From: an uncultured Sinobacteraceae bacterium
Lineage (GTDB): Bacteria > Pseudomonadota > Gammaproteobacteria > Steroidobacterales > Steroidobacteraceae
Reading direction: 5' to 3'
Length of the DNA: 64,000 bases
Assembly: GCA_937902995.1 (NCBI GenBank)
Contig: CALEKY010000093.1
Location: 1-64,000 of the forward strand
This document shows, in pieces, positions 1 through 9,575 of this stretch (position 1 is the first letter of the stretch; each line of letters begins with the position of its first letter). The notes beneath the pieces were generated by a model. The model saw only the letters and a list, made by a program, of their open reading frames with translations. It ran no database searches and was not told the DNA's origin. The position numbers were made by a program, and so were the translations under genes.

Positions 1-60
1 GCCTTTTTCATTTCATGCCTGCTTCGGAAGGAACCCAACCTCCGACGTCGGAGGTTCGAC

Positions 61-84
61 AAAAACTGCATGGATGCAGTTTTT
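61..84. terminator. hairpin with A/T-rich flanks, terminator-like
   Basis: A perfect 10-bp stem (aaaaactgca / tgcagttttt) with a 4-nt loop. The A tract on one side and T tract on the other would let it act as an intrinsic terminator on either strand. It lies between the two copies of the 55-bp repeat. Function is inferred from structure only. Confidence 0.45.
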
Positions 85-157
85 GGACAGCGGTAGCTGG
101 CGCGAACGCGCGCCGGTCCACGGACGGACTAGGCGCACTCCTTCCGGGCGCCACGTA

Positions 158-189
158 GAAAGGCCCCAGCAAAGTCTGGGGCCTTTTTC
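158..189. terminator. bidirectional intrinsic terminator
   Basis: Stem aaggccccag (160-169) pairs perfectly with ctggggcctt (176-185) around a 6-nt loop and is followed by a T run. It lies downstream of the minus-strand ynfA gene and of whatever plus-strand gene precedes the window. The right half of an identical structure forms bases 1-8. Confidence 0.75.
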
Positions 190-238
190 ATTTCATGCCT
201 GCTTCGGAAGGAACCCAACCTCCGACGTCGGAGGTCCT

Positions 239-562
239 CTACCTCGGCGCCGCCACGATCACCGCTGCACCGAGCAGGCAAAGGGCGGCGCCGCACAAAT
301 CCCATCGATCCGGGCGGGCTCCTTCGGCGAGCCACATCCAAGCCAGCGACGCCACGATGTACACACCGCCGTAGGCGGCAAATGCGCGTCCCGCAGTGGG
401 CGTGTTCACGAGCGTGAGCAAGTACGCGAAAAGCGCGAGCGAGGCGAGCGCAGGCACGAGCCACCACGAGGACTTCCCTAGGCGTAACCACGCCCAGAAA
501 CCGAAGCAGCCTGAGATCTCAGCGATTGCCGCACCGATATACGCGAAGGCAACGTACTTCAT
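239..562 (-). CDS. ynfA: YnfA family small inner-membrane protein
   Basis: A 107-residue, very hydrophobic protein with four predicted membrane segments (about residues 3-22, 32-52, 60-80 and 88-105). This is the size and layout of the YnfA/UPF0060 family, distantly like small multidrug-resistance transporters. The start MKYVAF at 562 gives the family's usual length, although the frame stays open further upstream. It is divergent from the copper ATPase gene, so the two share the 563-805 intergenic region. The family's physiological substrate is not settled, and a link to metal resistance is suggested only by position. Confidence 0.85.
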   Translation of the reverse strand: MKYVAFAYIGAAIAEISGCFGFWAWLRLGKSSWWLVPALASLALFAYLLTLVNTPTAGRAFAAYGGVYIVASLAWMWLAEGARPDRWDLCGAALCLLGAAVIVAAPR

Positions 563-805
563 TCCTGCGCTCTCTTTGTATCTTGTCGGATGGCGCGCGT
601 CGCACTTACCTATGCTACAGGCTCGCGTTATGTGTCGCTTCGATGTTTCGGGCTTGCATCGGCGCGCCGCACGACATCTTCGAAGCCCCTGCAGGATCGT
701 TCTCACTTCGAGCGCGTTCCTGGTACGGTCTGAGGCGGTCCTAATCGCGTCGGGCGACGCTGGCGCTCCGCTGCGCGTCGAACATCCGTTTGAACGAGGT
801 CTTCG

Positions 806-3235
806 ATGGAACACGCCCCGCAAAGTCACTCGAAGCATAGGACGCACGATGGGCACGGCCATCGTGGGCATGATCACGATGCGCCAAGCTTCAAGGATCC
901 GGTGTGCGGGATGACGGTGTCGCCAACGAGCCCGCACGAGGCGCAGTTCGAAGGGGTTATCTACCGCTTCTGTTGTGCCGGTTGCCGGACGAAGTTCCTC
1001 GCCGATCCGCACCGATATCTGCAACCGGATGCTGGTGCTGCATCGCATGCAGCTCACCGCGCGACGAGCAAGAAAGAAGCACGTGCGGATGCGATTTACA
1101 CGTGTCCCATGCATCCGGAGGTGCGGCAGATCGGCCCTGGATCGTGTCCGATCTGCGGCATGGCGCTCGAGCCGCTCGAAATCACTGCGGAAGAGGTTGC
1201 GAATCCCGAGCTCGAGGACATGACGCGCCGCTTCTGGATCGCGGCGGCGTTCAGTGCGCCCCTCCTCGTGATCGCCATGGGACACATGATTCCTGCGATC
1301 GCGCATTGGTTCGATTTCCCCGGCCGCGTCTGGATCGAGCTCGCGTTGGCGATACCGGTGTGCACGTGGGCCGCTTGGCCGTTCTACGAGCGTGCTGTCG
1401 CATCGGTGCGTCAGCGCAGCCTCAACATGTTTACGCTGATTGGACTCGGCGTCAGCGTCGCGTTTCTCTACAGCTTGGTCGCCACGCTTGCGCCGGGTCT
1501 GTTCCCCGCTGCCTTCCGAAATGCGCATGGAGGTATCGATGTGTATTTCGAGTCGGCTGCAACGATCGTCACGCTGATTCTGTTCGGCCAAGTCCTGGAG
1601 TTGCGCGCACGCAGCCGGACGAGCGCAGCGATCCGTTCGCTGCTCGGGCTGTCTGCGAAATCCGCTCGGCGTGTTCGCGCAGATGGCACGGAAGAAGATG
1701 TACCGCTCGATCGAGTACACGCCGGCGACCGCCTGCGTGTCCGGCCGGGCGAAAAGGTGCCGGTCGACGGTATCGTTATCGACGGTGCGAGCAGCGTGGA
1801 CGAATCGATGGTGACGGGCGAGCCGATGCCGGTTGCCAAGCAAGTCGGCGATCGCGTGATCGGTGCGACGATCAACGGGACCGGCGCGCTGGTCATACGC
1901 GCGGAGAAGGTGGGTTCCGAAACGCTGCTGGCACGAATCGTGGCGATGGTCGCCGAAGCCCAGCGCAGTCGAGCACCGATTCAAAAGCTCGCGGATCGCG
2001 TATCGGGTTACTTCGTACCGGCGGTGATCCTCATTGCCATCGTGGCGTTCATCGCTTGGGCTGCAATCGGCCCCGAGCCGAGATTCGCGCACGCCGTGAT
2101 CAATGCGGTGGCCGTGCTCATCATCGCGTGCCCCTGCGCGCTCGGCCTCGCGACGCCGATTTCGATCATGGTTGCGACCGCGCGCGGTGCGCAGGCCGGT
2201 GTGTTGTTCCGCAACGCCGAAGCGATCGAAACGATGCGCAAGGTCGACACGCTCGTCGTAGACAAGACGGGCACGCTCACGGAAGGCAAGCCGCAGCTCG
2301 TGACTGTCGAAGCTTTGGATGGTTGGCGTACTGCGGAGCTGTTGCGGCTTGCGGCATCGGTCGAGCGCGGCAGCGAGCATCCGTTGGCTGCGGCGATCGT
2401 GCGCGGAGCAGAGTCGCGCGGAGTTCATCTGAGTCAGCCGCAATCGTTCGACTCCGTGACGGGTCAAGGTGTGATCGGTGTCGTGGGCGGACGTGAGGTC
2501 ATCGTCGGCAACAGAGCGTTGCTCGAAGCGAAGAACATCGATGTATCGGTCTTCGCGAATCGCGCGGAGGAGCTACGCGCCGAAGGGCAGACGGCGATGT
2601 TCGTGGCGATCGACGGTGTGCTGGCGGGCATTCTCGGCGTGGCCGATCCGATCAAAGCGAGCGCACTCGCAGCGATTGCCGCCTTGCACCGTGACGGTAT
2701 CCGCGTCGTGATGATGACGGGAGATAGTCGAACGACGGCGCAGGCCGTGGCGAAGCGGCTCAATATCGACGAAGTGATTGCCGAGGTGATGCCCGCCGAG
2801 AAGGCCGACAAGGTCAAAACGCTACAAACGCAAGGCCACGTCGTGGCGATGGCGGGCGATGGAATCAACGATGCGCCTGCTCTTGCACAGGCCGACGTCG
2901 GAATCGCAATGGGCACCGGTACCGACGTCGCGATGGAAAGCGCTCACATCACGCTCGTGAAAGGCGATCTGCGCGGCATTGTTCGGGCACGCCAGCTTTC
3001 GCAAGCGACCCTGAAGAACATCAAGCAAAATCTGTTCTTCGCATTCGTCTACAACTCGGCTGGCGTGCCGATCGCGGCGGGCGTCCTATATCCGGTTTTC
3101 GGTTTGCTGTTGAGCCCGATCATCGCCGCGGCGGCCATGAGCCTGAGCTCGGTTTCCGTCATCGGAAATGCCCTACGCTTGCGTCACGTGAAATTCGACG
3201 ACGTCGACGTTGCCCAGGAGGCGAGTGCCCGTTAG
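806..3235 (+). CDS. copper-translocating P1B-type ATPase
   Basis: An 809-residue heavy-metal ATPase of the CopA type, expected to export Cu(I) across the inner membrane using ATP. In order: a His-rich N-terminus (1-26); a YHS metal-binding domain starting at DPVCGM (31-75); a second Cys-rich heavy-metal-binding module with CPMHP and CPICGM (100-119); membrane helices; the actuator loop with TGEP (337-340); the CPC transport motif (442-444); the phosphorylation site DKTGT (486-490); the SEHP nucleotide-domain motif (about 523-526); GDGINDAP (684-691); and the last helix pair with YN and MxxSS typical of Cu(I) pumps. It has YHS and CPMHP modules in place of CxxC ferredoxin-like domains. Its stop lies 3 nt before copL, so it is probably co-transcribed with copLAB. 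Exact metal specificity is inferred. Confidence 0.93.
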   Translation: MEHAPQSHSKHRTHDGHGHRGHDHDAPSFKDPVCGMTVSPTSPHEAQFEGVIYRFCCAGCRTKFLADPHRYLQPDAGAASHAAHRATSKKEARADAIYTCPMHPEVRQIGPGSCPICGMALEPLEITAEEVANPELEDMTRRFWIAAAFSAPLLVIAMGHMIPAIAHWFDFPGRVWIELALAIPVCTWAAWPFYERAVASVRQRSLNMFTLIGLGVSVAFLYSLVATLAPGLFPAAFRNAHGGIDVYFESAATIVTLILFGQVLELRARSRTSAAIRSLLGLSAKSARRVRADGTEEDVPLDRVHAGDRLRVRPGEKVPVDGIVIDGASSVDESMVTGEPMPVAKQVGDRVIGATINGTGALVIRAEKVGSETLLARIVAMVAEAQRSRAPIQKLADRVSGYFVPAVILIAIVAFIAWAAIGPEPRFAHAVINAVAVLIIACPCALGLATPISIMVATARGAQAGVLFRNAEAIETMRKVDTLVVDKTGTLTEGKPQLVTVEALDGWRTAELLRLAASVERGSEHPLAAAIVRGAESRGVHLSQPQSFDSVTGQGVIGVVGGREVIVGNRALLEAKNIDVSVFANRAEELRAEGQTAMFVAIDGVLAGILGVADPIKASALAAIAALHRDGIRVVMMTGDSRTTAQAVAKRLNIDEVIAEVMPAEKADKVKTLQTQGHVVAMAGDGINDAPALAQADVGIAMGTGTDVAMESAHITLVKGDLRGIVRARQLSQATLKNIKQNLFFAFVYNSAGVPIAAGVLYPVFGLLLSPIIAAAAMSLSSVSVIGNALRLRHVKFDDVDVAQEASAR

Positions 3236-3238
3236 GCT

Positions 3239-3643
3239 GTGCGCGTGCGTCGCTCGACTTGGTACCGTCTGCTCGTGTTGCTGGTCGTGGTGCTCCGGAT
3301 CGTCGGAGCGCCGGCGCAGGCGCATCCGCACGTACATGCTCAGCACGCTTCCGATACTCCCGCGGCAACTCAGCAGGAGCATTGTCACGAGCACGTGGAT
3401 AGTGGGGCAAACACCGAGCACGCCTCATTCGATCATCACTCTCCGTCGTCGAACGACGCTGCAAGCGACGATTCGCACGGTGCGTGCTGTCAGAACGGCG
3501 AATGTGTTTGTCCTGGGTTCCCCGCTGCTGCGCTCGGTAACGTATCGGTAGGTGTCGCGCCCGGCTCGCAGCACGTTATTGCGCATGCATCCGTGGCGCT
3601 GAATCCCGCACCGCCGAATCAGATCCTACGCCCGCCTGCCTGA
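3239..3643 (+). CDS. copL: CopL family metal-binding regulatory protein
   Basis: A 134-residue exported protein starting with GTG three nt after the ATPase stop. It has a short hydrophobic signal (about 8-28, ending APAQA), a His-rich middle, a Cys cluster (CCQNGECVCP) and the C-terminal motif LRPPA. This is the pattern of CopL, which in Xanthomonas lies just before copAB and is needed for copper-inducible expression. The position before copA and copB supports the call. A plain periplasmic copper chelator is the alternative. Confidence 0.75.
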   Translation: MRVRRSTWYRLLVLLVVVLRIVGAPAQAHPHVHAQHASDTPAATQQEHCHEHVDSGANTEHASFDHHSPSSNDAASDDSHGACCQNGECVCPGFPAAALGNVSVGVAPGSQHVIAHASVALNPAPPNQILRPPA

Positions 3644-3725
3644 CCCTCCGCATCGGCCGTCCGAAGACGGCCGCAGCAACGTCGTGCGCACTGCGCGCGC
3701 TTCAATCGCGGAATGGGTATTTCGT

Positions 3726-5459
3726 ATGTCCAATGGTTTTTCGTACGCGTCGCTCTCGCGACGCGCGTTCCTGCAAAGTCTTGCCGGCGCGGGTGTGTTC
3801 GTGCTCGGTGCTGCGCGCAATCCGAGTTGGGGTCGAAGTCAGGCGCAAGAAATCCTGTCCGGTACACATTTCGATCTCGAGATCGGCGAAGTGCCCGTGA
3901 ACTTCACCGGCAAATCGCGTATCGGCACAGTCGTCAACGGCCGGATTCCTGCACCGCTCTTGCGCTGGCGCGAGGGCGACACCGTGACGCTACGCGTCAG
4001 GAATCGCTTGCGCGAAACGAGCTCGATTCATTGGCACGGCATGATTGTTCCAGCCGATATGGACGGCGTGCCTGGACTGAGCTTCGAGGGCATTCCGAGC
4101 GGAGGCGAGTACGTTTATCGGTTCAAGGTGAATCAGTCCGGCACGTACTGGTATCACGCGCACTCGCGTTTTCAGGAACAAACGGGACTGTACGGACCGA
4201 TCGTGATCGAGCCGCGCGCCGGAGAGCGTCATCGCGTGCAGCGCGACTACATCGTGCTGTTGTCCGATTGGACGGACCTCGATCCCGAGCGCATCTTCGC
4301 AACGCTCAAGAAAGAGAGCGCTTACTACAACTTCCATCAGCGCACGTTCGGCGATCTCGTCGAAGACATTCGTCGGCTCGGGTGGCGCCAAACGATGGAG
4401 AATCGGCGGATGTGGGGTCGGATGCGTATGAATCCGACCGACCTGCTCGATGTGTCCGGCTACGCGTACACCTATCTGATGAACGGCACGACGCCTGACG
4501 GCAATTGGACGGGCCTGTTTCGACGCGGCGAACGCGTCCGCTTGCGGTTCATCAACGGCTCGGCGATGAGCATTTTCGATGTGCGCATCCCTGGCCTGGA
4601 ACTCACTGTAGTCGCGACCGACGGCCAGGATATCGAGCCGGTGACCGTCGATGAGTTTCGGATTGCGACGGCCGAAACCTACGATGTGATCGTCGAGCCG
4701 AAGGAGGACCGCGCATACACGATCTTTGCGCAGTCGATGGATCGAACGGGTTATGCGCGAGGCACGCTTGCACCGCGCATCGGCATGGCGGCAGAGATTC
4801 CTCCGCTCGATCCGCGTCCCGTACTCACTATGCACGATATGGGGATGTCGCACGGCGCTCGCAGCCACGATGCTCATCGAGCCCACACCTCACACGGGCA
4901 TGCCGAGTCGCGTCAGTGCCATTCCCAAGCGGAATTCGGCCCGACTGTCGATATGGTCATCGAGGAGCCGTCGATATCGCTCGCGGATCCCGGTGTTGGC
5001 CTGCGCGATAACGGTCGGCGTGTGCTCACGTATGCCGATCTACGGACGATCGGAGGGCCGATCGATCGGCGCGAACCCGGACGCACGATCGAGCTGCATC
5101 TGACCGGACACATGGAGCGTTTCATCTGGTCGTTCGACGGCCAGAAGTTCTCCGAAGCAGAACCGCTGCGTTTCAACTACGGCGAGCGCCTCCGTATCAC
5201 GCTCGTCAACGACACGATGATGACGCATCCCATTCACTTGCACGGAATGTGGAGCGAAGTCGAGAACGAGCACGGCGAGTTCCAAGTGCGCAAGCACACG
5301 ATCATGGTGCGTCCGGCGCAGAGAATCAGTTACGCCGTTACGGCCGATGCGCTCGGGCGATGGGCGTTTCACTGCCATCTGCTGTACCACATGGAAGCGG
5401 GCATGTTCCGTATCGTCGAAGTTGCGCCGCCAGCGACGCACGAAGGAGGCCACGAATGA
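3726..5459 (+). CDS. copA: CopA copper-resistance multicopper oxidase (Tat-exported)
   Basis: A 577-residue periplasmic multicopper oxidase that probably oxidises Cu(I) and sequesters copper. A twin-arginine signal (SRRAFLQSLAGAG, 11-23) is followed by three cupredoxin domains. Copper ligands are visible as HWH (102-104) and HAH (144-146), and near the C-terminus as HPIHLHG (about 499-505) and HCH (549-551) with the type-1 site LLYHMEAGM. A Met/His-rich insert (MHDMGMSH and on) lies before domain 3. The ATG at 3726 is preferred because it puts the Tat motif near the N-terminus; an in-frame GTG at 3684 is possible. It overlaps copB in an ATGA arrangement. Confidence 0.93.
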   Translation: MSNGFSYASLSRRAFLQSLAGAGVFVLGAARNPSWGRSQAQEILSGTHFDLEIGEVPVNFTGKSRIGTVVNGRIPAPLLRWREGDTVTLRVRNRLRETSSIHWHGMIVPADMDGVPGLSFEGIPSGGEYVYRFKVNQSGTYWYHAHSRFQEQTGLYGPIVIEPRAGERHRVQRDYIVLLSDWTDLDPERIFATLKKESAYYNFHQRTFGDLVEDIRRLGWRQTMENRRMWGRMRMNPTDLLDVSGYAYTYLMNGTTPDGNWTGLFRRGERVRLRFINGSAMSIFDVRIPGLELTVVATDGQDIEPVTVDEFRIATAETYDVIVEPKEDRAYTIFAQSMDRTGYARGTLAPRIGMAAEIPPLDPRPVLTMHDMGMSHGARSHDAHRAHTSHGHAESRQCHSQAEFGPTVDMVIEEPSISLADPGVGLRDNGRRVLTYADLRTIGGPIDRREPGRTIELHLTGHMERFIWSFDGQKFSEAEPLRFNYGERLRITLVNDTMMTHPIHLHGMWSEVENEHGEFQVRKHTIMVRPAQRISYAVTADALGRWAFHCHLLYHMEAGMFRIVEVAPPATHEGGHE

Positions 5460-6349
5460 CTGCGCAAGCCTTCTGGATGTGCGCGCTCTTGGCGTTCGTC
5501 AGTGCGGCAGCTCACGGACAGGACGAGCATGCACAGCATCGTGTGCCGAATCCTTCCGATGCGCATGCCGAGCATCGGGAGCATCGCTCGCATGACAACG
5601 ATGCTCATGCACACGAAGGACCGACGCCAAGCGAGCGTGCGCACGTCCCGCCCGATCCGCCGCAGCTGCGTCTCGAAGGCTTGTCGCACGAACGCATGAT
5701 GGAGCTCATGCAGATGGACGACGATGCGTCTCATCTCATGGTGCGTGCCGAAGAGATCGAGTGGCGCCGGCACGACGACCGAGGGGCATTTGCCTGGGAC
5801 GCATACGCTTGGTACGGCGGCGACTACAACAAACTATGGCTCAAGACAGAAGGTGCGCGCAGCAGCGGCGAAACCGCGGGACGTGCTGAGCTGCTTTGGG
5901 ATCGGATCGTTTCGCGATGGTGGAGTCTGCAAGCCGGCGTACGGCACGACTTCTTCCAAGGGCCTTCACGCACTTGGGCGGCGTTCGGCGTACAGGGCGT
6001 CGCACCGTATTTCTTCGAAGTGGAAGCAACGTTCTACATCGGCGATCAAGGACGCACGGCCGCACGTTTTTCCGGTGACTATGACCTGCGCCTCACGCAG
6101 CAGCTGATTCTTCAGCCCGAGTTTCAGCTTCACTGGTTCGGCAAGAACGATGCTGAGAACGGCATCGGCTCTGGGTTGTCCACCGCAGAGCTCGGATTAC
6201 GGTTGCGCTACGAACTGCGCCGAGAGATCGCTCCGTACATCGGCGTGCATTGGGAACGTGCCTTCGGCAATACCGCGGACTTTGCGCGAGCAGCGCACCG
6301 CGATGCAAGCGAGTGGTCGGCGGTGGTGGGAGTGAGGGTGTGGTTCTAG
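5456..6349 (+). CDS. copB: CopB copper-resistance outer-membrane protein
   Basis: A 297-residue protein with a signal peptide (1 to about 20), a His-rich N-terminal segment (about 23-62), a short Met-containing linker and a C-terminal beta-barrel ending in VRVWF, a normal outer-membrane sorting end. CopB-family barrels accompany CopA in copper sequestration or efflux. ATG at 5456 overlaps the copA stop and has a strong AAGGAGG site 8 nt upstream, so the longer in-frame opening is not used. The stop codon is almost in contact with the left arm of the heptad element at 6353. Confidence 0.92.
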   Translation: MTAQAFWMCALLAFVSAAAHGQDEHAQHRVPNPSDAHAEHREHRSHDNDAHAHEGPTPSERAHVPPDPPQLRLEGLSHERMMELMQMDDDASHLMVRAEEIEWRRHDDRGAFAWDAYAWYGGDYNKLWLKTEGARSSGETAGRAELLWDRIVSRWWSLQAGVRHDFFQGPSRTWAAFGVQGVAPYFFEVEATFYIGDQGRTAARFSGDYDLRLTQQLILQPEFQLHWFGKNDAENGIGSGLSTAELGLRLRYELRREIAPYIGVHWERAFGNTADFARAAHRDASEWSAVVGVRVWF

Positions 6350-6352
6350 ATC

Positions 6353-6502
6353 AGGCTGTAGGCTGTGGACTGTAGGCTGTAGCAAGGCTTCCTTGCCGGC
6401 ATGCTTTCGCTCTTCGAAGATTATTTCTGTTCGGTCCCACAATAGATGGCTAGTCAGCGACGCACCACGCCGCCTATCCTGCAGCCTCCAGTCTACAGCC
6501 TA
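6353..6502. repeat. heptad inverted-repeat element A
   Basis: The left arm (6353-6382) is built of aggctgt-type heptads in tandem. The right arm (6478-6502) is the reverse complement type (ctacagc/cagcctc). Between them is a short GC hairpin (gcaagg/ccttgc) and about 80 bases without a gene. The left arm starts 4 nt after the copB stop, and the right arm runs into the stop codon of the convergent gene. Function is unknown. Confidence 0.8.
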
Positions 6503-7384
6503 AAAGAATTTTCTCGCCTCTTCCGCAATCAACGGCACTACGTCGATCGCATTCGTATCGTGCGCGACGGTGTTCGTCGAGACGACGCGTTTTGCGCCCG
6601 CTTCGCGCAGCATTTTCGCCGCACCGTCGGAAAACAGAGCGTGAACGACCACGCAGGTGACGGCGACGATGCCGAGCGGTGCGAATCCCTTGAGTGCTTC
6701 GGCGAGTGTGTGTCCTGACGACGCAATGTCGTCGATGATGACGGGATTACGTCCGCGCACGACCGTCAGGTCGATTGCGCTGACGCGAACATCGCGATCG
6801 CCCGATCGCACCTTGTCCAGGATCAAGCACGGCGCGTCCAACGTCTTGGCGACGCGTTCGGCCCATTGCGCGCTCTCGCGATCAGGACCGATCAGCACAG
6901 GGTTCGGCACGTTCGCCGCAAGCCATTCGCTCACCGCGGGCATGGCGCTCACGGCAACGGCTGGAATGGAGAAGATGTCGTCGAGCTTCGCGATGCGATG
7001 CAGATGCGGGTCTACCGTGACCAGCCAATCGAAATGTGCGGACAAGAGCCGGGCAAACGCATGCGCGCTGACGGCTTGTCCCGGCGTGAAGCGATGGTCC
7101 TGCCGCATGTAGGCGAGGTACGGCGCGATGAGACCGACGCGCCGAGCGCCGAGCTCGCGAGCAGTCATTGCTGCAAAGTAGAGCGCCAGGAACTTCGTAT
7201 CTGGATCGGTCAGCGTGCATAGAAAAATCGCATCGCGATTCGCGCATTGGTCGTGCAGCGTGACGAGCGATTCGCGGTCGGGAAAACGTCGCCATTCGAG
7301 CCGGCCTCGTTCTGCGCCAAGCATTGCGAGGAGCGGTTCGGCAAGCTGCTCGCAGTCCGGGAAGCAGTACAGGATCGGCTTCAT
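6500..7384 (-). CDS. ribose-phosphate pyrophosphokinase-like protein
   Basis: A 294-residue member of the PRPP synthetase family, a little shorter than housekeeping Prs (about 310-315). Visible are the flexible-loop region YMRQDHRF (92-99), the metal/ATP-site motif DPHLH (125-129), DKVR (190-193) at the place of the kinase-site lysine, and the PRPP-binding loop VIIDDIASSGHT (215-226). It is translationally coupled (4-nt overlap) to the phosphorylase gene upstream. This suggests nucleoside phosphorolysis feeding ribose phosphate into PRPP. It is more likely a pathway-specific paralogue than the main prs. Confidence 0.85.
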   Translation of the reverse strand: MKPILYCFPDCEQLAEPLLAMLGAERGRLEWRRFPDRESLVTLHDQCANRDAIFLCTLTDPDTKFLALYFAAMTARELGARRVGLIAPYLAYMRQDHRFTPGQAVSAHAFARLLSAHFDWLVTVDPHLHRIAKLDDIFSIPAVAVSAMPAVSEWLAANVPNPVLIGPDRESAQWAERVAKTLDAPCLILDKVRSGDRDVRVSAIDLTVVRGRNPVIIDDIASSGHTLAEALKGFAPLGIVAVTCVVVHALFSDGAAKMLREAGAKRVVSTNTVAHDTNAIDVVPLIAEEARKFF

Positions 7385-8886
7385 GGTTCACCAATTTCGA
7401 TGATTCGGGAATGATGCGCTTCGTATTCGAGCGCGTACTCGAGCTCGCCCGGGGTTTCGGCGTGCACGGTGAACAGCGGCTCGCCGACTTCGATGGCCTG
7501 ACCGAGCTTGACGTGCATTTCGATGCCGGCCGCGGGCGCAGTCGGCGCGCCGGCGAGCTTCGCAAGCCGAGATAACGCTCGATTGTCGATTGCTCGGATC
7601 ACACCGGCCGAACGCGCGAGCACCGGCTTGACATGCGGCGCCAGCGGCGGCGTGCGCCGGCCGCCTTGTGCCTCGCAGATCGCATTGAACTTTGCGAGTG
7701 CTCGCCCGCTGTCCAAGGTCGCCTGCGCGACGGCTCGTCCATCCGATACGCCGGCCAGCTCGAGCAATGCGCCGGCAAGATCGAGTGCGCGCGATCGCAA
7801 GTCCTGCGGCGCATCGGGCGCACACTCGAGTACAGCAAGCACGTCGCGCGCTTCGAGTGCCGGTCCGATGCGCCGCCCGACGGGCTGTGTGCCGTCGGAA
7901 AAGAACACGCGTGCGTGCAAGCCGAATCGCGCAGCGGTTTTGGTCAGTTGTTCGCTCAATCGAACAGCCGTTTCCTTCGAGCGGACCTTTGCCGACGGTC
8001 CGACCGGCAGATCGAGCAGTACATGCGTCGCGCCGGCCGCGATCTTCTTCGAGAGTACGCTGGCGACGAGCTGTGCATCGCTGTCGAAATCGAGCGGGCG
8101 CTCGACGCGGATGAGCACGTCATCTGCAGGACTGAGCGACACCGAGCCGCCCCAGACGATGCAGCCGCCTTCCTGCTCGACGACGCGACGCATGTGTTCG
8201 AGATCGAGTGCGACGGGCGCGAGCGTCTCCATCGTGTCGGCCGTGCCGGAAGGCGAAGTAATCGCGCGCGACGATGTCTTCGGAATTCGGTAGCCGCATG
8301 CGGCAACGATCGCAACGACGATCGGCGTCGTGCGATTGCCGGCCAGCCCGCCCACGCAATGTTTGTCGAGCACGATGCCGCCGCCCCAATCGAGCCGAGC
8401 GCCGACGTCGACCATCGCGCCGGTGAGCGCCGCGGTTTCGTCGAGATCGAGCTCGCGCGTCGCGCACGCCGTAAGGAAAGCTGCAAGCTCGATGTCGGCA
8501 AGCCGGCCGGCAATGCAGTCGCGCATGATTTCGAGATATTCGCTGCGGCCCAGCTTGTTGCCGTAGATCTTGGCTCGCACATGCTGCATCGAGCTCACCG
8601 GGTCCGGGTGGCTCATGAAAGCAAGCGTGCCTGGCGCGGGTTCGAGCTTGTGCCAGGCGGACTCCGACAAAGCGACTTGATGCGGCTGGAGCAAATCGCC
8701 GAGCACCACGTTGAGCGTCGCGATGATCGAGCGGGCGCCTACCGTTACTTGTACGCGGGCTTGCGCTTCGAAACCTTCCGATCGGACGACCGCGCTGTCC
8801 GCTCGGATGTATACGACCGGTTCCTGGTAAGTATCGATGCCGGCGCGCACGACATAGAGGGCACCGTCAGGAGGCAGTTCGGGCAT
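7381..8886 (-). CDS. thymidine phosphorylase / AMP phosphorylase family enzyme
   Basis: A 501-residue pyrimidine/AMP nucleoside phosphorylase of the long form. It has an extra N-terminal beta domain (about 1-95) before the usual glycosyltransferase-family-3 core. The family signature is KHCVGGLAGNRTT (175-187), followed by the SSRAITSPSGTADTME substrate region (205-220). The long form is shared between bacterial putative thymidine phosphorylases and archaeal AMP phosphorylases, so the substrate could be thymidine or a nucleoside monophosphate. It is the first gene of a two-gene operon with the PRPP-synthetase-like gene, divergent from the BON-domain gene. Confidence 0.88.
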   Translation of the reverse strand: MPELPPDGALYVVRAGIDTYQEPVVYIRADSAVVRSEGFEAQARVQVTVGARSIIATLNVVLGDLLQPHQVALSESAWHKLEPAPGTLAFMSHPDPVSSMQHVRAKIYGNKLGRSEYLEIMRDCIAGRLADIELAAFLTACATRELDLDETAALTGAMVDVGARLDWGGGIVLDKHCVGGLAGNRTTPIVVAIVAACGYRIPKTSSRAITSPSGTADTMETLAPVALDLEHMRRVVEQEGGCIVWGGSVSLSPADDVLIRVERPLDFDSDAQLVASVLSKKIAAGATHVLLDLPVGPSAKVRSKETAVRLSEQLTKTAARFGLHARVFFSDGTQPVGRRIGPALEARDVLAVLECAPDAPQDLRSRALDLAGALLELAGVSDGRAVAQATLDSGRALAKFNAICEAQGGRRTPPLAPHVKPVLARSAGVIRAIDNRALSRLAKLAGAPTAPAAGIEMHVKLGQAIEVGEPLFTVHAETPGELEYALEYEAHHSRIIEIGEP

Positions 8887-8964
8887 GAGCTGTCGTTACT
8901 CGTTGCTCGTTCGGATCGTTCAGGAGCTGCGATCTTAGAAGGAAAACCGCGGCGCGTCAGTGTC

Positions 8965-8991
8965 GTCAGTACGGAACACCACCGTACTGAC
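8965..8991. promoter_or_regulatory. 27-bp inverted repeat in a divergent intergenic region
   Basis: A perfect 10-bp inverted repeat, gtcagtacgg and ccgtactgac, separated by 7 nt. It lies between the divergent phosphorylase (start 8886) and BON-domain gene (start 9021). It could be a dimeric repressor operator or an mRNA hairpin in the leader of the BON gene. There is no T run, so a terminator is less likely. Confidence 0.5.
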
Positions 8992-9020
8992 CCGGGTTGA
9001 AGGTACATGGAGGTGCCCGA

Positions 9021-9548
9021 ATGTCCGGCGTTCAGCGCCTTGTAGTTCTTACTCTCATAGTGCTCGGTGCCGCGACCGCGTCTGCGCAAGAACGGCAACG
9101 CGCGTCCAGTGCCGATGCGCTCGAGAAGCGTGTGCAAGCGGCTTTGCGCGAAGCGCACATTGCAAGTGCCGATCGAATCAGGGTGGAGGCTCAGGATGGC
9201 GCGCTGCAATTGAGCGGTTTCGTCGAATCCGAAGACGATTTGGAGAAGGCGCTCGAAACGGCTCGCAGCGTGCGCGGTGTGGCGACCGTCCGCAACGATC
9301 TGCTGGTGCGGGAGGATCGGCCAACGATCGGACAAGCGGTCGACGATACCGTCATCGCGGCGCGCGTACGCGACGAAATCGAATCGACCGTCGCGGACAA
9401 CAGCGAGATTCATGTCGCCGTCAGCGACGGCATTGTGCAGCTCAGCGGCTACGTCGAGAACGCCGACACCAAGAACCGCGCGGCCGATGTTGCGAGCGCG
9501 GTGTTCGGCGTGCAGGATGTACGCAATCACATCGCGCTCAAGCAATGA
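9021..9548 (+). CDS. exported BON-domain protein (two BON domains)
   Basis: A 175-residue protein with a signal peptide (about 1-23, ending ASAQ) and two BON domains (about 35-98 and 108-172). The second shows the usual GIVQLSGYVEN strand pattern. OsmY-like BON proteins bind phospholipid in the periplasm and often belong to envelope-stress responses. The ATG at 9021 has a GGAGGT site at 9009-9014; an in-frame TTG further upstream is not needed. It is followed 27 nt later by the EF-hand gene, possibly as one transcript. Confidence 0.87.
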   Translation: MSGVQRLVVLTLIVLGAATASAQERQRASSADALEKRVQAALREAHIASADRIRVEAQDGALQLSGFVESEDDLEKALETARSVRGVATVRNDLLVREDRPTIGQAVDDTVIAARVRDEIESTVADNSEIHVAVSDGIVQLSGYVENADTKNRAADVASAVFGVQDVRNHIALKQ

Positions 9549-9575
9549 CCCTGGGATGCAGGGGAGAGCACTGCA

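Larger units (their letters stand above)
1..235. repeat. 180-bp tandem duplication of a terminator region (second copy partial)
   Basis: The first 55 bases of the window recur exactly at 181-235, a period of 180 bases. Each copy ends in a perfect 20-bp palindrome (19 of 20 in the second copy) around CCGACGTCGG at 36-55 and 216-235. The window opens inside the right half of a terminator whose complete second version lies at 158-189, so a whole unit probably begins just before base 1. The second copy stops three bases before the ynfA stop codon. No coding sequence or tRNA is visible in the unit. Confidence 0.75.

Noticed and set aside
239..2467. 742-codon minus-strand frame ending in YnfA
   Set aside because: Only the last 107 residues match a protein family; the rest is the antisense of the ATPase gene.
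904..2496. Long plus-strand frame inside the copper ATPase
   Set aside because: It is another frame of the ATPase gene, with Arg/Cys-rich random-like translation and no motif.
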